A stretch of DNA of 49,363 nt from Billgrantia gudaonensis (GTDB lineage Bacteria > Pseudomonadota > Gammaproteobacteria > Pseudomonadales > Halomonadaceae), in the NCBI RefSeq assembly GCF_900100195.1, contig NZ_FNES01000023.1, forward strand, positions 1 through 49,363, read 5' to 3'. The notes under the pieces were generated by a model. It saw only the letters and a list, made by a program, of their open reading frames with translations. It did no database searches and was not told where the DNA came from. Shown piece by piece: positions 39,201 through 47,507 of the stretch. The translations under genes were made by a program, and so were the position numbers. Numbering within the stretch: the stretch's first letter is position 1; each line of letters opens with the position of its first letter.

Positions 39201-39950
39201 ATGGCCGTTGATCGCTTGGGAGCACTGCGCAGCAAGATCGAGCTGACGCTTCATACCCACCACGCCGCACGGATCTGGAAGGGACGAGGCGTCGAGACAG
39301 GACGTCCGCAGATAATCGGTATGCGGCAGTTCCTGCTGATCTGCGGCGCGATCAAGCAGAACGCCGCCAAGGATGACCCATACGCGGATCACTGGCTGCT
39401 GCAGCTGGATGCCAAGCTTGCCGAGACGCGAACTCAGCTGGACCAGCGCCTCCAGGAGTTGGATAGCCTGCTGGCTCAGCTGCCGCCAGAGCTGGACGTG
39501 GAAGAGAACCTCAACCAGCAGCCCCTCAAGATTCCCGTCTATACCGGCGGCCAGCACGGCTGGCTCGCCCTGCGCCTGCTGATCGACTTCGACCGGTTCG
39601 TCAGGCGCGTCATGCTCGCCCACCATATTGCCCTGATTGGCCGTCGACAGATGGAGGAGTACGTCCGGGTGGGTGGTCACCTCCTGCGCAGCCTTTGCGC
39701 GAGCACCCAGAAGTACCCCGGCTTCAGCGGCGCCACCAGGGACGACTTTGCCGCCAACAATGCCAAGGCCCGAAATGCCATCGAGAAGTTCGGTGCACTG
39801 CCTGACGATGTGCTCTCCGGCAAACGGCGCAGCGAGTTTGCACCGCCGATTGCCAAGCCGGCGGATTCCCGGGTGGCCAGTGGCGAAGGCGAGTCGAAAG
39901 GAGACTCACCGCCTTCCGCTGGGGAGCCAGGAGACGCTCCCTCGACGTGA
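39201..39950 (+). CDS. PFL_4669-family ICE protein (TIGR03761)
   Basis: A 249-residue protein with GAGGG nine bases before ATG 39201. Family blocks are LRSKIELTLHTHHAARIWKGR, GRPQIIGMRQFLLICGAIKQNAAKDDPYADHWLLQLD and FDRFVRRVMLAHHIALIGRRQMEEYV. It occurs in all PFGI-1-class elements between the STY4528-like gene and ssb. The function is unknown. The stop codon lies inside the first unit of the palindrome array. Confidence 0.88.
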   Translation: MAVDRLGALRSKIELTLHTHHAARIWKGRGVETGRPQIIGMRQFLLICGAIKQNAAKDDPYADHWLLQLDAKLAETRTQLDQRLQELDSLLAQLPPELDVEENLNQQPLKIPVYTGGQHGWLALRLLIDFDRFVRRVMLAHHIALIGRRQMEEYVRVGGHLLRSLCASTQKYPGFSGATRDDFAANNAKARNAIEKFGALPDDVLSGKRRSEFAPPIAKPADSRVASGEGESKGDSPPSAGEPGDAPST

Positions 39951-40357
39951 TTCCACTGGAATCACCTGGGCAGCGGTGCCGAGGAGTCCTCTGGGGTGAT
40001 GCCAGTGGCATCACTTGGCCGGCGATGCCGAGGAGGTCTTCGAGGTGATGCCAGTGGCATCACTTGGGCGGCGGTGCCGAGGAGGTCTTCGAGGTGATGC
40101 CAGTGGCATCACTTGGGCGGCGATGCCGGAGAGGATTTCGAGGTGATGCCAGTGGCATCACTTGGGCGGCGGTGCCGAGGAGGTCTTCGAGGTGATGCCA
40201 GTGGCATCACTTGGGCGGCGGTGCCGAGGAGGTCTTCGAGGTGATGCCAGTGGCATCACTTGGGCGGCGATGCCGGAGAGGATTTCGAGGTGATGCCAGT
40301 GGCATCACTTGGGCGGCGATGTCGAAGAGGACTTCGAGGTGATGCCAGTGGCATCAC
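39947..40357. repeat. array of nine 19-bp palindromes at exact 49-bp period
   Basis: GTGATGCCAGTGGCATCAC (nine-base arms, one central base) starts at 39996, 40045, 40094, 40143, 40192, 40241, 40290 and 40339. A ninth, variant unit at 39947 (GTGATTCCACTGGAATCAC) keeps the symmetry through paired changes. The 30-base linkers are themselves nearly identical and come in two main types. The period is not a multiple of three, so the array is non-coding. It fits a partition centromere (parS-like) or a replication-origin iteron array for the ParA/ParB/DnaB/SSB module. Confidence 0.95.
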
Positions 40358-40379
40358 GGCAAGTGCGTGAGGGGGCAGC

Positions 40380-40835
40380 TTGGATACCGCATCTAATAGC
40401 TATGGCAACGACGCATTCAAGAGCTACGCAAAGGGTTTTTTAAAACCCTTTAAGGGTAAGGGGGAGCTGATTAGGCTCCGTGACGAGCTGGAGGAGTCGG
40501 CAAGAGCGGCGCGGCAAGAGGCGATCGATATAGCCTCGCAGGCGAATGGGGGCTTGCTGAAGTCGACCGACCTCTGGCTGACCCCATGGGGTAAATCAGG
40601 CGTCCCTGCCAGAACACTGCAGTGGCGCGATAACAGGCAGAGAAGCATGGGGCTTTGGCTGCTGGAAACGTTCCTGGCTCGCGACGACATATCAGAGGCG
40701 ATACGGCAGTCCGTCATCGATCTCGAGGTGCAGCGCTGCGTGTTCAATGCCAAGGCGGCCACGATCAACTGGTCGATCAAGCGAATCGGCAAGGCGCTGG
40801 CCGATATCGAGCATGCCGTCTCATTTCAGCGATAA
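40380..40835 (+). CDS. ICE-conserved hypothetical protein (DUF3158-like)
   Basis: A 151-residue protein starting at TTG 40380, with a strong GAGGGGG about five bases upstream, directly after the palindrome array. The region KGFLKPFKGKGELIRLRDELEESARAARQEAIDIASQ (about 18-54) and the Trp-rich LWLTPWGKSGVPARTLQWRDNRQRSMGLWLLETFL resemble DUF3158 proteins that sit next to ssb in this element class. The function is unknown. An association with single-stranded DNA handling is inferred from its neighbours. Confidence 0.75.
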   Translation: MDTASNSYGNDAFKSYAKGFLKPFKGKGELIRLRDELEESARAARQEAIDIASQANGGLLKSTDLWLTPWGKSGVPARTLQWRDNRQRSMGLWLLETFLARDDISEAIRQSVIDLEVQRCVFNAKAATINWSIKRIGKALADIEHAVSFQR

Positions 40836-40853
40836 CGACCAAGGAGGAGACTT

Positions 40854-41279
40854 ATGGGCACACGCTTCTACGGTGAGGGGAATATCGGCAGCGATCCGGA
40901 GGTGCGGACCTTCCCCGTGCGTGAGAACCAGCCGCCCCGCACGCTGCTCAGGCTCAATGTGCGATTCGATAACCTGGTCCCCAAGGACGGAGAGATCGTG
41001 GATCGTGGTGGCTTCTGGGCCGATGTGGAGTGGTGGCACCGTGATGCCGAGCGCTGGTCGCGACTGTACCAGCGGGGCATGCGGATTGTAGTAGTGGGCA
41101 AGATGGTTCAGGACAGCTGGGAGCAGAACGGCGAGACGCGCACGGCGTTCAAGGTACAGGCAGACCGGGTCGCTATCTTACCTCACCGGGTGGCTCAGGT
41201 AATCATGGATGCCCCTCATAGCCATCAGCAGCTTGTGGAGCAACATGCCAGCACCCCGGAGGAGCGCCAGGAAGGCTAG
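40854..41279 (+). CDS. ssb: single-stranded DNA-binding protein
   Basis: A 141-residue SSB with the OB-fold pattern FYGEGNIGSDPEVRTFPVR, LLRLNVRFDNLV, WADVEWWHRDAERWSRLYQRGMRIVVVGKMVQDSW (residues 1-95). The usual acidic SSB tail is absent and the C terminus is STPEERQEG, so recruitment of host partners through that tail is unlikely. It protects the transferred or replicating single strand. AAGGAGG lies just upstream of ATG 40854. Confidence 0.93.
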   Translation: MGTRFYGEGNIGSDPEVRTFPVRENQPPRTLLRLNVRFDNLVPKDGEIVDRGGFWADVEWWHRDAERWSRLYQRGMRIVVVGKMVQDSWEQNGETRTAFKVQADRVAILPHRVAQVIMDAPHSHQQLVEQHASTPEERQEG

Positions 41280-41321
41280 GGGGCGCTGTGTGGCCATGCA
41301 CTACCTCAGCCCATCGTCAGA

Positions 41322-41381
41322 GGTGCCGGCTCTAACGGCACCCAGATGTTGCTCCTCCTGGGCGACGTCATTGACGTCGCC
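41322..41381. promoter_or_regulatory. two palindromes in the ssb-topB gap
   Basis: GGTGCCG-N7-CGGCACC (41322-41342) and GGCGACGTCA-T-TGACGTCGCC (41361-41381) lie within the 225-base gap. The second has ten-base arms with a single central base, the same geometry as the 49-bp array units but another sequence, so it suits a dimeric regulator. The first could form a terminator-like stem without a T-run. Confidence 0.55.
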
Positions 41382-41504
41382 GATCTGATGGCCAGCTCTT
41401 AAAGGCGTCAATGCAAAGCCGTTTTACTATCGTTCCCTTTCTTGCTTCGCTCCCTCCCACTACCTTGCCATGCTGCCCTCCATGCTTATGAGGGAGGTGT
41501 GTCA

Positions 41505-43397
41505 ATGCGTCTATTCCTATGCGAGAAGCCTTCGCAGGCCCGAGATATTGCCCGCGTGATCGGTGCCGGCCAGCGCAGTGAGGGCTTTCTGAAGGGCGAG
41601 GGGTGTGTCGTGACCTGGGGGTTCGGGCATCTGCTCGAGCAGGCCCCGCCGGAGCAGTACGACCAGGCGCTCAAGCGCTGGTCGCTGGAGGCGCTGCCGA
41701 TTCTGCCTTCGACTTGGAAGATGGAGATCAAGAAGAGCGGCCGCAAGCAGTTCGGGGTGGTGAAGAAGCTGCTGGGCCAGGCGACCGAGGTGGTAGTGGC
41801 CACCGATGCCGACCGGGAAGGGGAAACCATCGCCCGCGAAATCTTGGATCACTGCGGCTATCGGGGGAAGGTCACCCGCTTGTGGCTCTCGGCCCTAGAT
41901 GATGCCTCGATCCGCAAGGCCCTGGCCGGCATCAGGCCCGGCGAGGCGACTTACCCGCTATATCTGGCTGGCCTTGGGCGTAGCCGGGCCGATTGGCTGG
42001 TCGGGATGAACCTGACCCGGGCCTATACGGTACTGGCCCAGCGACAGGGCCATCAGGGAGTACTCTCGGTGGGACGTGTGCAGACGCCTGCACTGCGCCT
42101 GGTTGTGGATCGCGACCGGGAGATTGCCAACTTCGTTCCCCAGCCCTTCTGGGAAGTCGTGGCGCATCTGCAGGCGTCGAGCGGGACCTTTCAGGCGAGG
42201 TGGCGGCCGAGTGATGCCTCGATCCAGGACGCCGTGGGGCGCTGCATCAGCGAGGAAGCCGCCCGGTCGCTGGCTCAGCGAGTCACCGGGCAGCAGGGGC
42301 GTGTCAGCCACCTCGAGACGAGCCGCAAGAAGGAGGCGGCGCCACTGGTGATGGACCTGTCATCGCTGCAGCAGGAGGCTTCGCGCCGCTTTGGTTACGG
42401 TGCCCAGCAGGTACTGGATATCGCCCAGGCGCTCTACGAAGTCCACAAGGCGACCAGCTACCCGCGAACCGACTGCCGGTATCTGCCGGAGTCGCAGTAC
42501 GAGGATGTCGAGCGCATCGTGACGTTGCTTCTGCACTCGGACGAGGCGCTGTCGGCGCTTCGCCAGCGCCTGGACACGAGCCGCAAGAGCCGTGTCTGGA
42601 ACGACAGCAAGATTACCGCACACCACGGCATCATCCCGACGTCAGCCTGCGACCTGACCAAGCTGAATGATGCTGAGCGCAACGTCTACGACCTGATTCG
42701 TCGCCACTACCTGGCCCAGTTTCTGCCGGATCACGAGTATGATCGGACCGATCTGCGAGTGGACCTGGAGGGCGAAGCGTTTGTGGCCTCAGGGCGGCAG
42801 GTGCGTGTGGAAGGGTGGCGCGAACTCTTTCCCCGGGCGGCGGTTGGAGAGGAGGGTGAGGAGGAGCGGGAAGCGCCTCCGCTGCCGTCGCTTAGCGAAG
42901 GGGAGTGCTGCCAGGCCCGGCAGCTTGAAGTGCTGGACAAGCAGACGACACCACCCAAGCCCTTCACCGAGGGTACCCTGATCGCTGCCATGAAGCATGC
43001 CGCTCGGTTCGTGACCGACGAGCGCCTGAAGGTGCGTCTCAAGGAGACGGCCGGGATCGGCACCGAGGCAACGCGGGCGGGTATCATCGAGACGCTGCTG
43101 AAGCGGGGCTTCATCAAGCGGCAGAAGCGTGCCCTGGTCTCGACGCCGACCGGGCAGCAGCTGATCGATGTGCTGCCTTCCGTCATCACCAACCCCGGCA
43201 TGACGGCGCTCTGGGAGCAGGCGCTGGATGACGTTGCGGCAGGACGCCTGGCGCTGCAGGAGTTCATGGGCCGTCAGGCCGGCATGGTGGAGAAGCTGGT
43301 GCAGCATGCGCGAGCGTCCACGGTGACGATGCCTCAGCCGAAGAGAAAGACGCCAGGAAAAGACGTCGGTAGCCGGCGCAAGGCGTCATCATCTTGA
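41505..43397 (+). CDS. topB: DNA topoisomerase III
   Basis: A 630-residue type IA topoisomerase. ATG 41505 with GGGAGG upstream starts directly at the TOPRIM domain (MRLFLCEKPSQARDIARV; catalytic VVATDADREGETIAREIL, about 98-115). LSVGRVQTPALRLVVDRDREI follows, the active-site Tyr is in TSYPRTDCRYLP (about 318-329), and GIGTEATRAGIIETLLKRGFI lies near 515. It resolves replication or transfer intermediates of the element. It is a standard member of PFGI-1-class ICEs. The short Lys-rich tail lacks zinc fingers. Confidence 0.97.
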   Translation: MRLFLCEKPSQARDIARVIGAGQRSEGFLKGEGCVVTWGFGHLLEQAPPEQYDQALKRWSLEALPILPSTWKMEIKKSGRKQFGVVKKLLGQATEVVVATDADREGETIAREILDHCGYRGKVTRLWLSALDDASIRKALAGIRPGEATYPLYLAGLGRSRADWLVGMNLTRAYTVLAQRQGHQGVLSVGRVQTPALRLVVDRDREIANFVPQPFWEVVAHLQASSGTFQARWRPSDASIQDAVGRCISEEAARSLAQRVTGQQGRVSHLETSRKKEAAPLVMDLSSLQQEASRRFGYGAQQVLDIAQALYEVHKATSYPRTDCRYLPESQYEDVERIVTLLLHSDEALSALRQRLDTSRKSRVWNDSKITAHHGIIPTSACDLTKLNDAERNVYDLIRRHYLAQFLPDHEYDRTDLRVDLEGEAFVASGRQVRVEGWRELFPRAAVGEEGEEEREAPPLPSLSEGECCQARQLEVLDKQTTPPKPFTEGTLIAAMKHAARFVTDERLKVRLKETAGIGTEATRAGIIETLLKRGFIKRQKRALVSTPTGQQLIDVLPSVITNPGMTALWEQALDDVAAGRLALQEFMGRQAGMVEKLVQHARASTVTMPQPKRKTPGKDVGSRRKASSS

Positions 43398-44209
43398 CCC
43401 TAAGAGGGGTAGGCTCAATAATGAGAGCCGTACCCCGTTGGTTGCTGACGGTCATCACGCAACGCCCTTTGAGCGCCAACGCTCAATCCCCCAAAGTATT
43501 CGCACCTCGCGAGACGAGTACGCCCCATCCCGCCTATACGGCTCACACTGCATCATCAACAGTCGGGGTTCGAGGTTCATTAGTCCCAGGCCAGCTTGGT
43601 TGGTTGGCCACCTATCTCATACGACGACCGGCCTGCCGGCTACCTTGATCCAGGGTAGTGGGCAGGCCGGTTGACGTTTCCATGCTGGAAACGCCTGCCC
43701 TTCTGCGGAGCCCGCCGCATCACCAACGGGAGCCCTTTGTACAGGGATCTGTGCTTGATCGACCGAATGCGTCCGCGAAGAGATTCGGGTGCCACCGTGA
43801 GCGAAGCATGGCAACGAGGGACATGCCTTGGCTCCAGTTGCATGGCGGACATCCTGATACTTGTCGATACGGCGACGACCCTGTTGATGCCCTCTATGGT
43901 CTTCAATCCCAAGACGTGGCGTGCCGCGTCTTGCGAGTGAGGATATCGAGGAGATGCTGCCGAGCTGACGGGCAGCCTCCCAGTGTGCAAGTGCCGCCGC
44001 TGGCGGCCCGGTGGTCTCGACCGGCTCCAACCGAGACACCACAGGCACCCAGGCGTTTCAAGGGTGCGCCGCTTGGCGGCACGCCATTTCCCAAGGCCTC
44101 GAGCATCCCGAGACGAGGCCGCCCGCCAGGGCTGGATGCCACTGCTACCACCCATTCGGGGAGATGCCTCCCCAGGGGGGCGGACCCCTGGAATCTGGAG
44201 GAATGCCCC
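43398..44209. other. 812-base non-coding stretch downstream of topB
   Basis: No frame here has credible protein character. It contains the competing hairpins at 43627-43700 and a second hairpin (GTGGTCTCG ... CGAGACACCAC, 44011-44042). The length and structure suggest a long leader, a regulatory RNA or a transfer origin. No known oriT or riboswitch is recognised. Confidence 0.6.
43627..43700 (+). ncRNA. mutually exclusive hairpins (putative RNA switch)
   Basis: Hairpin 1 pairs ACCGGCCTGCC (43627-43637) with GGCAGGCCGGT (43661-43671) and encloses a second stem, CTACC (43640-43644) / GGTAG (43654-43658). Hairpin 2 pairs GGGCAGG (43660-43666) with CCTGCCC (43694-43700), stacked on CGTTTCC/GGAAACG (43675-43681/43687-43693). 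Bases 43661-43666 belong to both, so only one can form at a time, as in attenuators. No T-run follows hairpin 2, so a translational or processing switch is as likely as termination. Confidence 0.5.
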
Positions 44210-44485
44210 ATGGCCACGATTGTTGACGACCACTTCATGGTCTGCGCCGACTGCCTGATGATCATCGCTAATGACGATGCCACCGGGCTGGATCACTTCC
44301 TGGATGAAGAGAGCGCAGCCGCCCGCGAGCGGGAGGTGCGTCTCTCCATTGCGGCAGCGCAGCGCGACGAGAGTTACATAGCCGTCGGCGATAGCGAGCG
44401 AGACGAAGAGTTCTCAACGGCGTCCTGCGACTGCTGCAAAACTACTCTGGCCGGCTCTCGGCACCACTGCGTGCTGATGACCTGA
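44210..44485 (+). CDS. small cysteine-rich ICE cargo protein
   Basis: A 91-residue protein with GGAGG upstream of ATG 44210. The pattern DDHFMVCADCLMIIANDDATGLD at the N terminus and DEEFSTASCDCCKTTLAGSRHHCVLM at the C terminus is shared by small uncharacterised proteins on PFGI-1-like elements and plasmids. Two CxxC-type knuckles (CADC, CDCC) plus a His-His-Cys end suggest zinc binding. It follows the long non-coding stretch and may be what that leader regulates. The function is unknown. Confidence 0.75.
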   Translation: MATIVDDHFMVCADCLMIIANDDATGLDHFLDEESAAAREREVRLSIAAAQRDESYIAVGDSERDEEFSTASCDCCKTTLAGSRHHCVLMT

Positions 44486-44586
44486 GCCAACGCCTGAATC
44501 TACCGCCCACCGGGGAAGCCATTCGACTTCCCTGAGGGGGCGAAGTGTTTCCCTGGGGCTCATTTGTATCCACCGAGGAGACACAC

Positions 44587-45120
44587 ATGAAGACCACTAC
44601 TCACCAAAGTGCCACCACTGGCTTCTTCGACCTGCATATCACCGGCCTGGGCTACCTCAACCGAATCCGGCAGGTGAAACCGAAGCGTGGGGAAGCGTTC
44701 TGGGCATGCGATATCGCGGCCCTGAATGGCCCCGCAGACGATGTAGGCTACACTCGCTTCGACTGCCGAATCAGCGGCCGCGATGCCGAAGTGCTCGTCA
44801 AACGCTGCCGTCAGGCGGTGTACCAGGGCCGCAAGGTGCTGGTGGGCTTCAAGCTGGGCGACCTCTGGACGGACACCTTCGTCTACTCCAAGGGCGACAA
44901 GGCTGGCCAGACCGGCGTTAGTCTCAAGGCCCGCCTGCTGTTCATCAGCTGGATCAAGGTGAACGGCGAGATGGTTTACCAGGCGCCCCCCCGCGACGAG
45001 CCGGGTGCCAGCAACGTCAGATCCGCTGCCTCAGCGGAGCCGCCTGAAGCCGACAACAGCTACGCTGCTGCCCACGCGGGAGAAGCGGCCGGCTCCTTCG
45101 ATTCGCCGGCCATGCACTGA
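44587..45120 (+). CDS. STY4534-family ICE replication protein (DUF3577)
   Basis: A 177-residue DUF3577 protein. ATG 44587 has GAGGAG upstream. The conserved core is GFFDLHITGLGYLNRIRQVKPKRGEAFWACDIAALNGPADDVGYTRFDCRISG (about 13-65), an OB-fold-like domain resembling SSB, followed by VKRCRQAVYQGRKVLVGFKLGDLW. The C-terminal 40 residues are Ala/Ser-rich and probably disordered. A role in single-strand DNA binding for the element is suggested by the fold pattern. It ends before a strong terminator. Confidence 0.88.
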   Translation: MKTTTHQSATTGFFDLHITGLGYLNRIRQVKPKRGEAFWACDIAALNGPADDVGYTRFDCRISGRDAEVLVKRCRQAVYQGRKVLVGFKLGDLWTDTFVYSKGDKAGQTGVSLKARLLFISWIKVNGEMVYQAPPRDEPGASNVRSAASAEPPEADNSYAAAHAGEAAGSFDSPAMH

Positions 45121-45206
45121 TCCACAGCGCTTCGATCGACCCTACCCTGGCGGGGAGTGACCCCGCCACGTCATGCCTCGGCACTGACGATTCCCAACCT
45201 GCGAAG

Positions 45207-45230
45207 AACGCCCCATTCCGGGGCGTTTTT
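45207..45230 (+). terminator. intrinsic terminator before the conjugation operon
   Basis: Stem AACGCCCC/GGGGCGTT (eight pairs), loop of five bases, then a T-run (45226-45230). It separates the replication/cargo genes from the pilL operon. Confidence 0.9.
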
Positions 45231-45327
45231 CGTTTCCCCGCCTGATTACGCTTTCCAATCGACCCGCCCCCGCAAACCCGAGAACCTCCTGCCTCAACGC
45301 CATTGAATGGACCCCTTGAGGCAACGC

Positions 45328-45972
45328 ATGCTCAACCTTTCCACCCTCTCGACCGCTGCGCTGATCGCCACCACGCTGCTGGCGGGCTGTGCGCATCAGC
45401 CGCAACAAGCTCCCGAACCCTCGAACGCCGACTCTCTGGTGCTTTCGCTGCCGTACTTCGACGTAGACGGCGAGCGGCATCGGGCCGTGGTCACCGGCCC
45501 CAACCCGCCGATGACCGAGGCCGTGACTCCGGACATTTACAGCGACGAACTGCCCTCCGTTGAGGTCATTCGCACCGGGCGTTACCAGCTGGTGGCCACT
45601 CAGGCCTCGCTGGGTCAGCGCTACCTCCTGGAGCAGACCATCGACGTGCGCATTCCGGCATCCATGACCACCACCGTGGAGGATGCGCTCCATCACACCC
45701 TGCGTCATACCGGCTATTCGCTCTGCCCCGCGCCAGGTCCCGCCCAGCGCACCCTCTACCGCAAGCCGCTGCCGGCGGCCCACTACCGGTTGGGCCCCAT
45801 GCCGCTGCGCGAAGCCCTCCAGGTGCTGGGCGGAGACGCCTGGGAGCTGGAGGTCGACCCGGTGGCCAGAGAGGTCTGCTACCAGGTGCGGGATATCCGC
45901 TATGCGCCGGGGCACGGCGACGACAGCCGTGACGAGAGCAGCGTGACGGTGGCGGAGGTGAGCGATGAGTGA
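45328..45972 (+). CDS. pilL: PilL-type conjugative lipoprotein (PFGI-1 class)
   Basis: A 214-residue lipoprotein. ATG 45328, with GAGG upstream, gives a clean signal peptide MLNLSTLSTAALIATTLLAGC with lipobox LLAGC. An earlier ATG at 45307 would spoil the signal. The mature part contains SVEVIRTGRYQLVATQASLGQRYLLEQTIDVRIP (about 76-109) and a TT-VEDALHHTLRHTGYSLCP module, then MPLREALQVLGGDAWELEVDPVAREVCYQV, the TIGR03748 pattern. It probably lies in the outer membrane/periplasm as part of the transfer apparatus. It overlaps the next gene by eight bases and opens the conjugation operon. Confidence 0.9.
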   Translation: MLNLSTLSTAALIATTLLAGCAHQPQQAPEPSNADSLVLSLPYFDVDGERHRAVVTGPNPPMTEAVTPDIYSDELPSVEVIRTGRYQLVATQASLGQRYLLEQTIDVRIPASMTTTVEDALHHTLRHTGYSLCPAPGPAQRTLYRKPLPAAHYRLGPMPLREALQVLGGDAWELEVDPVAREVCYQVRDIRYAPGHGDDSRDESSVTVAEVSDE

Positions 45973-46738
45973 GCCCACCGAGCTGTCGCCAGACCAAAAG
46001 CCGATTGGTCCTGCCTCCTCTGCGAAGCACCGCGGTAAGCGAGGAGCAGGGAAGGGCAGCAGGAAGGCCCTCTATGGCCTGCTGGCGGTCAGCCTGGTCG
46101 GCGCCGTGGTGTCAGGGGCCCTGCTGGTGAGACCGGTTCCCGACGAGGTTCCGGTGGAATCCTTAGTGCAGTCCCAGATTCAGCAGGCGTTGCGGCCCCT
46201 GGATGAGAGCCTGTCACGAGTGGAATCAAAGCAGGGGGCGCTGGAGCAGCGCCTAACGGAGCTGGATCAGCGTCTCGAGCGAGCCGAGCAGCGAGAGCAG
46301 GAGAATGCCGCCGCCATCACCGCCGTACAGGCGCAGCTGGAACAGCGGGATCCGCTTGAGCTCCGCCTGGCCGAGCTGGCCAAGGCGCTGAGCCACCTGG
46401 ATGGCGAGCTCAACCTGCGTGTTACCGCCCAGAACGAGCAGATCCAGATGCTGGAGGAGCGCCTAGAGCAGAGCCGACAGGCGGCGTCACGCCCCGCACC
46501 TGCCCGCCAGGCACCGCGGCCAGCGGCTCCGCCGTCGCCCCCGTTCCAGGTTACTGGCGTCGAGTCCCGGGGCGGGCGCCCCTACGTGGGCGTTTCGCCC
46601 AACGGTCAGTCCAGCCTGCGTGATGTCCATCTGCTGGGAGTCGGGGATCGTCAGGATGGCTGGGAACTGACGAGGATCCGAGGCACCCATGCCGTCTTCA
46701 GTCGCCATGGCCGTTCGGTCGACGTCCAGATTCCTTGA
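45965..46738 (+). CDS. membrane-anchored coiled-coil transfer-region protein
   Basis: A 257-residue protein. The basic cytoplasmic N terminus (KHRGKRGAGKGSRKALYG) precedes one membrane helix (LLAVSLVGAVVSGALLV, about 37-53), then a long periplasmic coiled coil (about 65-175: LDESLSRVESKQGALEQRLTELDQRLERAEQ...). A Pro/Ala linker (about 176-195) leads to a small beta domain (FQVTGVESRGGRPYVGVSPNGQSSLRDVHLLGVGD). The tail domain resembles the periplasmic domain of pilus-type inner-membrane proteins. Its equivalent in ICEs is conserved in position, but I cannot give a family name. It bridges pilL and the PFL_4693-like gene. Confidence 0.65.
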   Translation: MSEPTELSPDQKPIGPASSAKHRGKRGAGKGSRKALYGLLAVSLVGAVVSGALLVRPVPDEVPVESLVQSQIQQALRPLDESLSRVESKQGALEQRLTELDQRLERAEQREQENAAAITAVQAQLEQRDPLELRLAELAKALSHLDGELNLRVTAQNEQIQMLEERLEQSRQAASRPAPARQAPRPAAPPSPPFQVTGVESRGGRPYVGVSPNGQSSLRDVHLLGVGDRQDGWELTRIRGTHAVFSRHGRSVDVQIP

Positions 46739-46757
46739 GGCCACCGGAGATCTCGCG

Positions 46758-47507
46758 ATGATCACCAAGAAACCTGCTGTCTTGCCGGTTGTGACAATGA
46801 CCCTTGCCATGACGCTGCTGGCCAGCCAGGCCGCTGCCCAGACCACCCCGGAGAGCCGCCTCGATGCCTCCGCCGTGATTCAGGAGGCGCAGCGGATGCT
46901 CGAGAGCGAGCGGACTCGCACGCGCACGGAGCAGGCCGAGGCCTGGAGGCTGACCGAGCGCGATTGGGAGCGCTACGAGGCGCTGATGGAGGGGCCACGG
47001 GGCGTCTGGTCGCCCAACCTGGATCCCATCACCGCACTCGGCGTCGAGGCGCGCAGCGCCGAGGAGCGCCGCCGCTATGCGGAGCTGCTGGTACAGGTGG
47101 AACGCGCCCGCACCGAGCGCGAGCTGGCGTTCCAGCGGGCCTATGACGCGGCTTGGCAGCGCCTCTACCCCAACGAGATGCCGGTGGATGAGTTCACGCT
47201 TAGGCCACGCAATGCCTTTCACTTCACCGATGAAGGTGCACTTCAGGCGCGCTTGACGGTGCATGTGGCAGTGAACGACTGCGAGCGTTGTGACAGCACC
47301 GTCCGCGAGCTGTTGGCCCAGGGCACGCAGATGGACATCTTCGTGCTCGACAGTGACGGCGACGATTCGGTGATACGTGATTGGGCGCGACGTGTGGGTG
47401 TGCCGGCCGACCGCGTGCGCGCACGCGACATTACCCTGAATCACGGACAGTCGGACCCCGAGCGTGGCATCGCCGTGGGGTCGCTGCCTCAGGTCTACCC
47501 GAGATGA
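46758..47507 (+). CDS. PFL_4693-family ICE protein (TIGR03759)
   Basis: A 249-residue exported protein. ATG 46758 with GGAGA upstream gives the signal peptide MITKKPAVLPVVTMTLAMTL...SQAAA-Q. The conserved centre is WRLTERDWERYEALMEGPRGVWSPNLDPITALGVEARSAEERRRYAELLVQ (about 63-113), with LAFQRAYDAAWQRLYPN following. The C-terminal half holds a thioredoxin-like segment with Cys pair NDCERCDSTVRELLAQG (about 172-188) that may aid disulfide chemistry in the periplasm. It is coupled to the transglycosylase-like gene by an ATGA overlap. Confidence 0.88.
   Translation: MITKKPAVLPVVTMTLAMTLLASQAAAQTTPESRLDASAVIQEAQRMLESERTRTRTEQAEAWRLTERDWERYEALMEGPRGVWSPNLDPITALGVEARSAEERRRYAELLVQVERARTERELAFQRAYDAAWQRLYPNEMPVDEFTLRPRNAFHFTDEGALQARLTVHVAVNDCERCDSTVRELLAQGTQMDIFVLDSDGDDSVIRDWARRVGVPADRVRARDITLNHGQSDPERGIAVGSLPQVYPR

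Noticed and set aside
39947..40357. CRISPR array
   Set aside because: Repeat period and palindromic repeats look CRISPR-like, but the 30-base spacers are nearly identical to one another and no cas gene is nearby.
43658..44485. 275-codon frame reading into the cysteine-rich cargo gene
   Set aside because: The first 184 codons are Arg/Pro/Ser-rich with no conserved pattern. The real gene starts at ATG 44210 with a GGAGG site.
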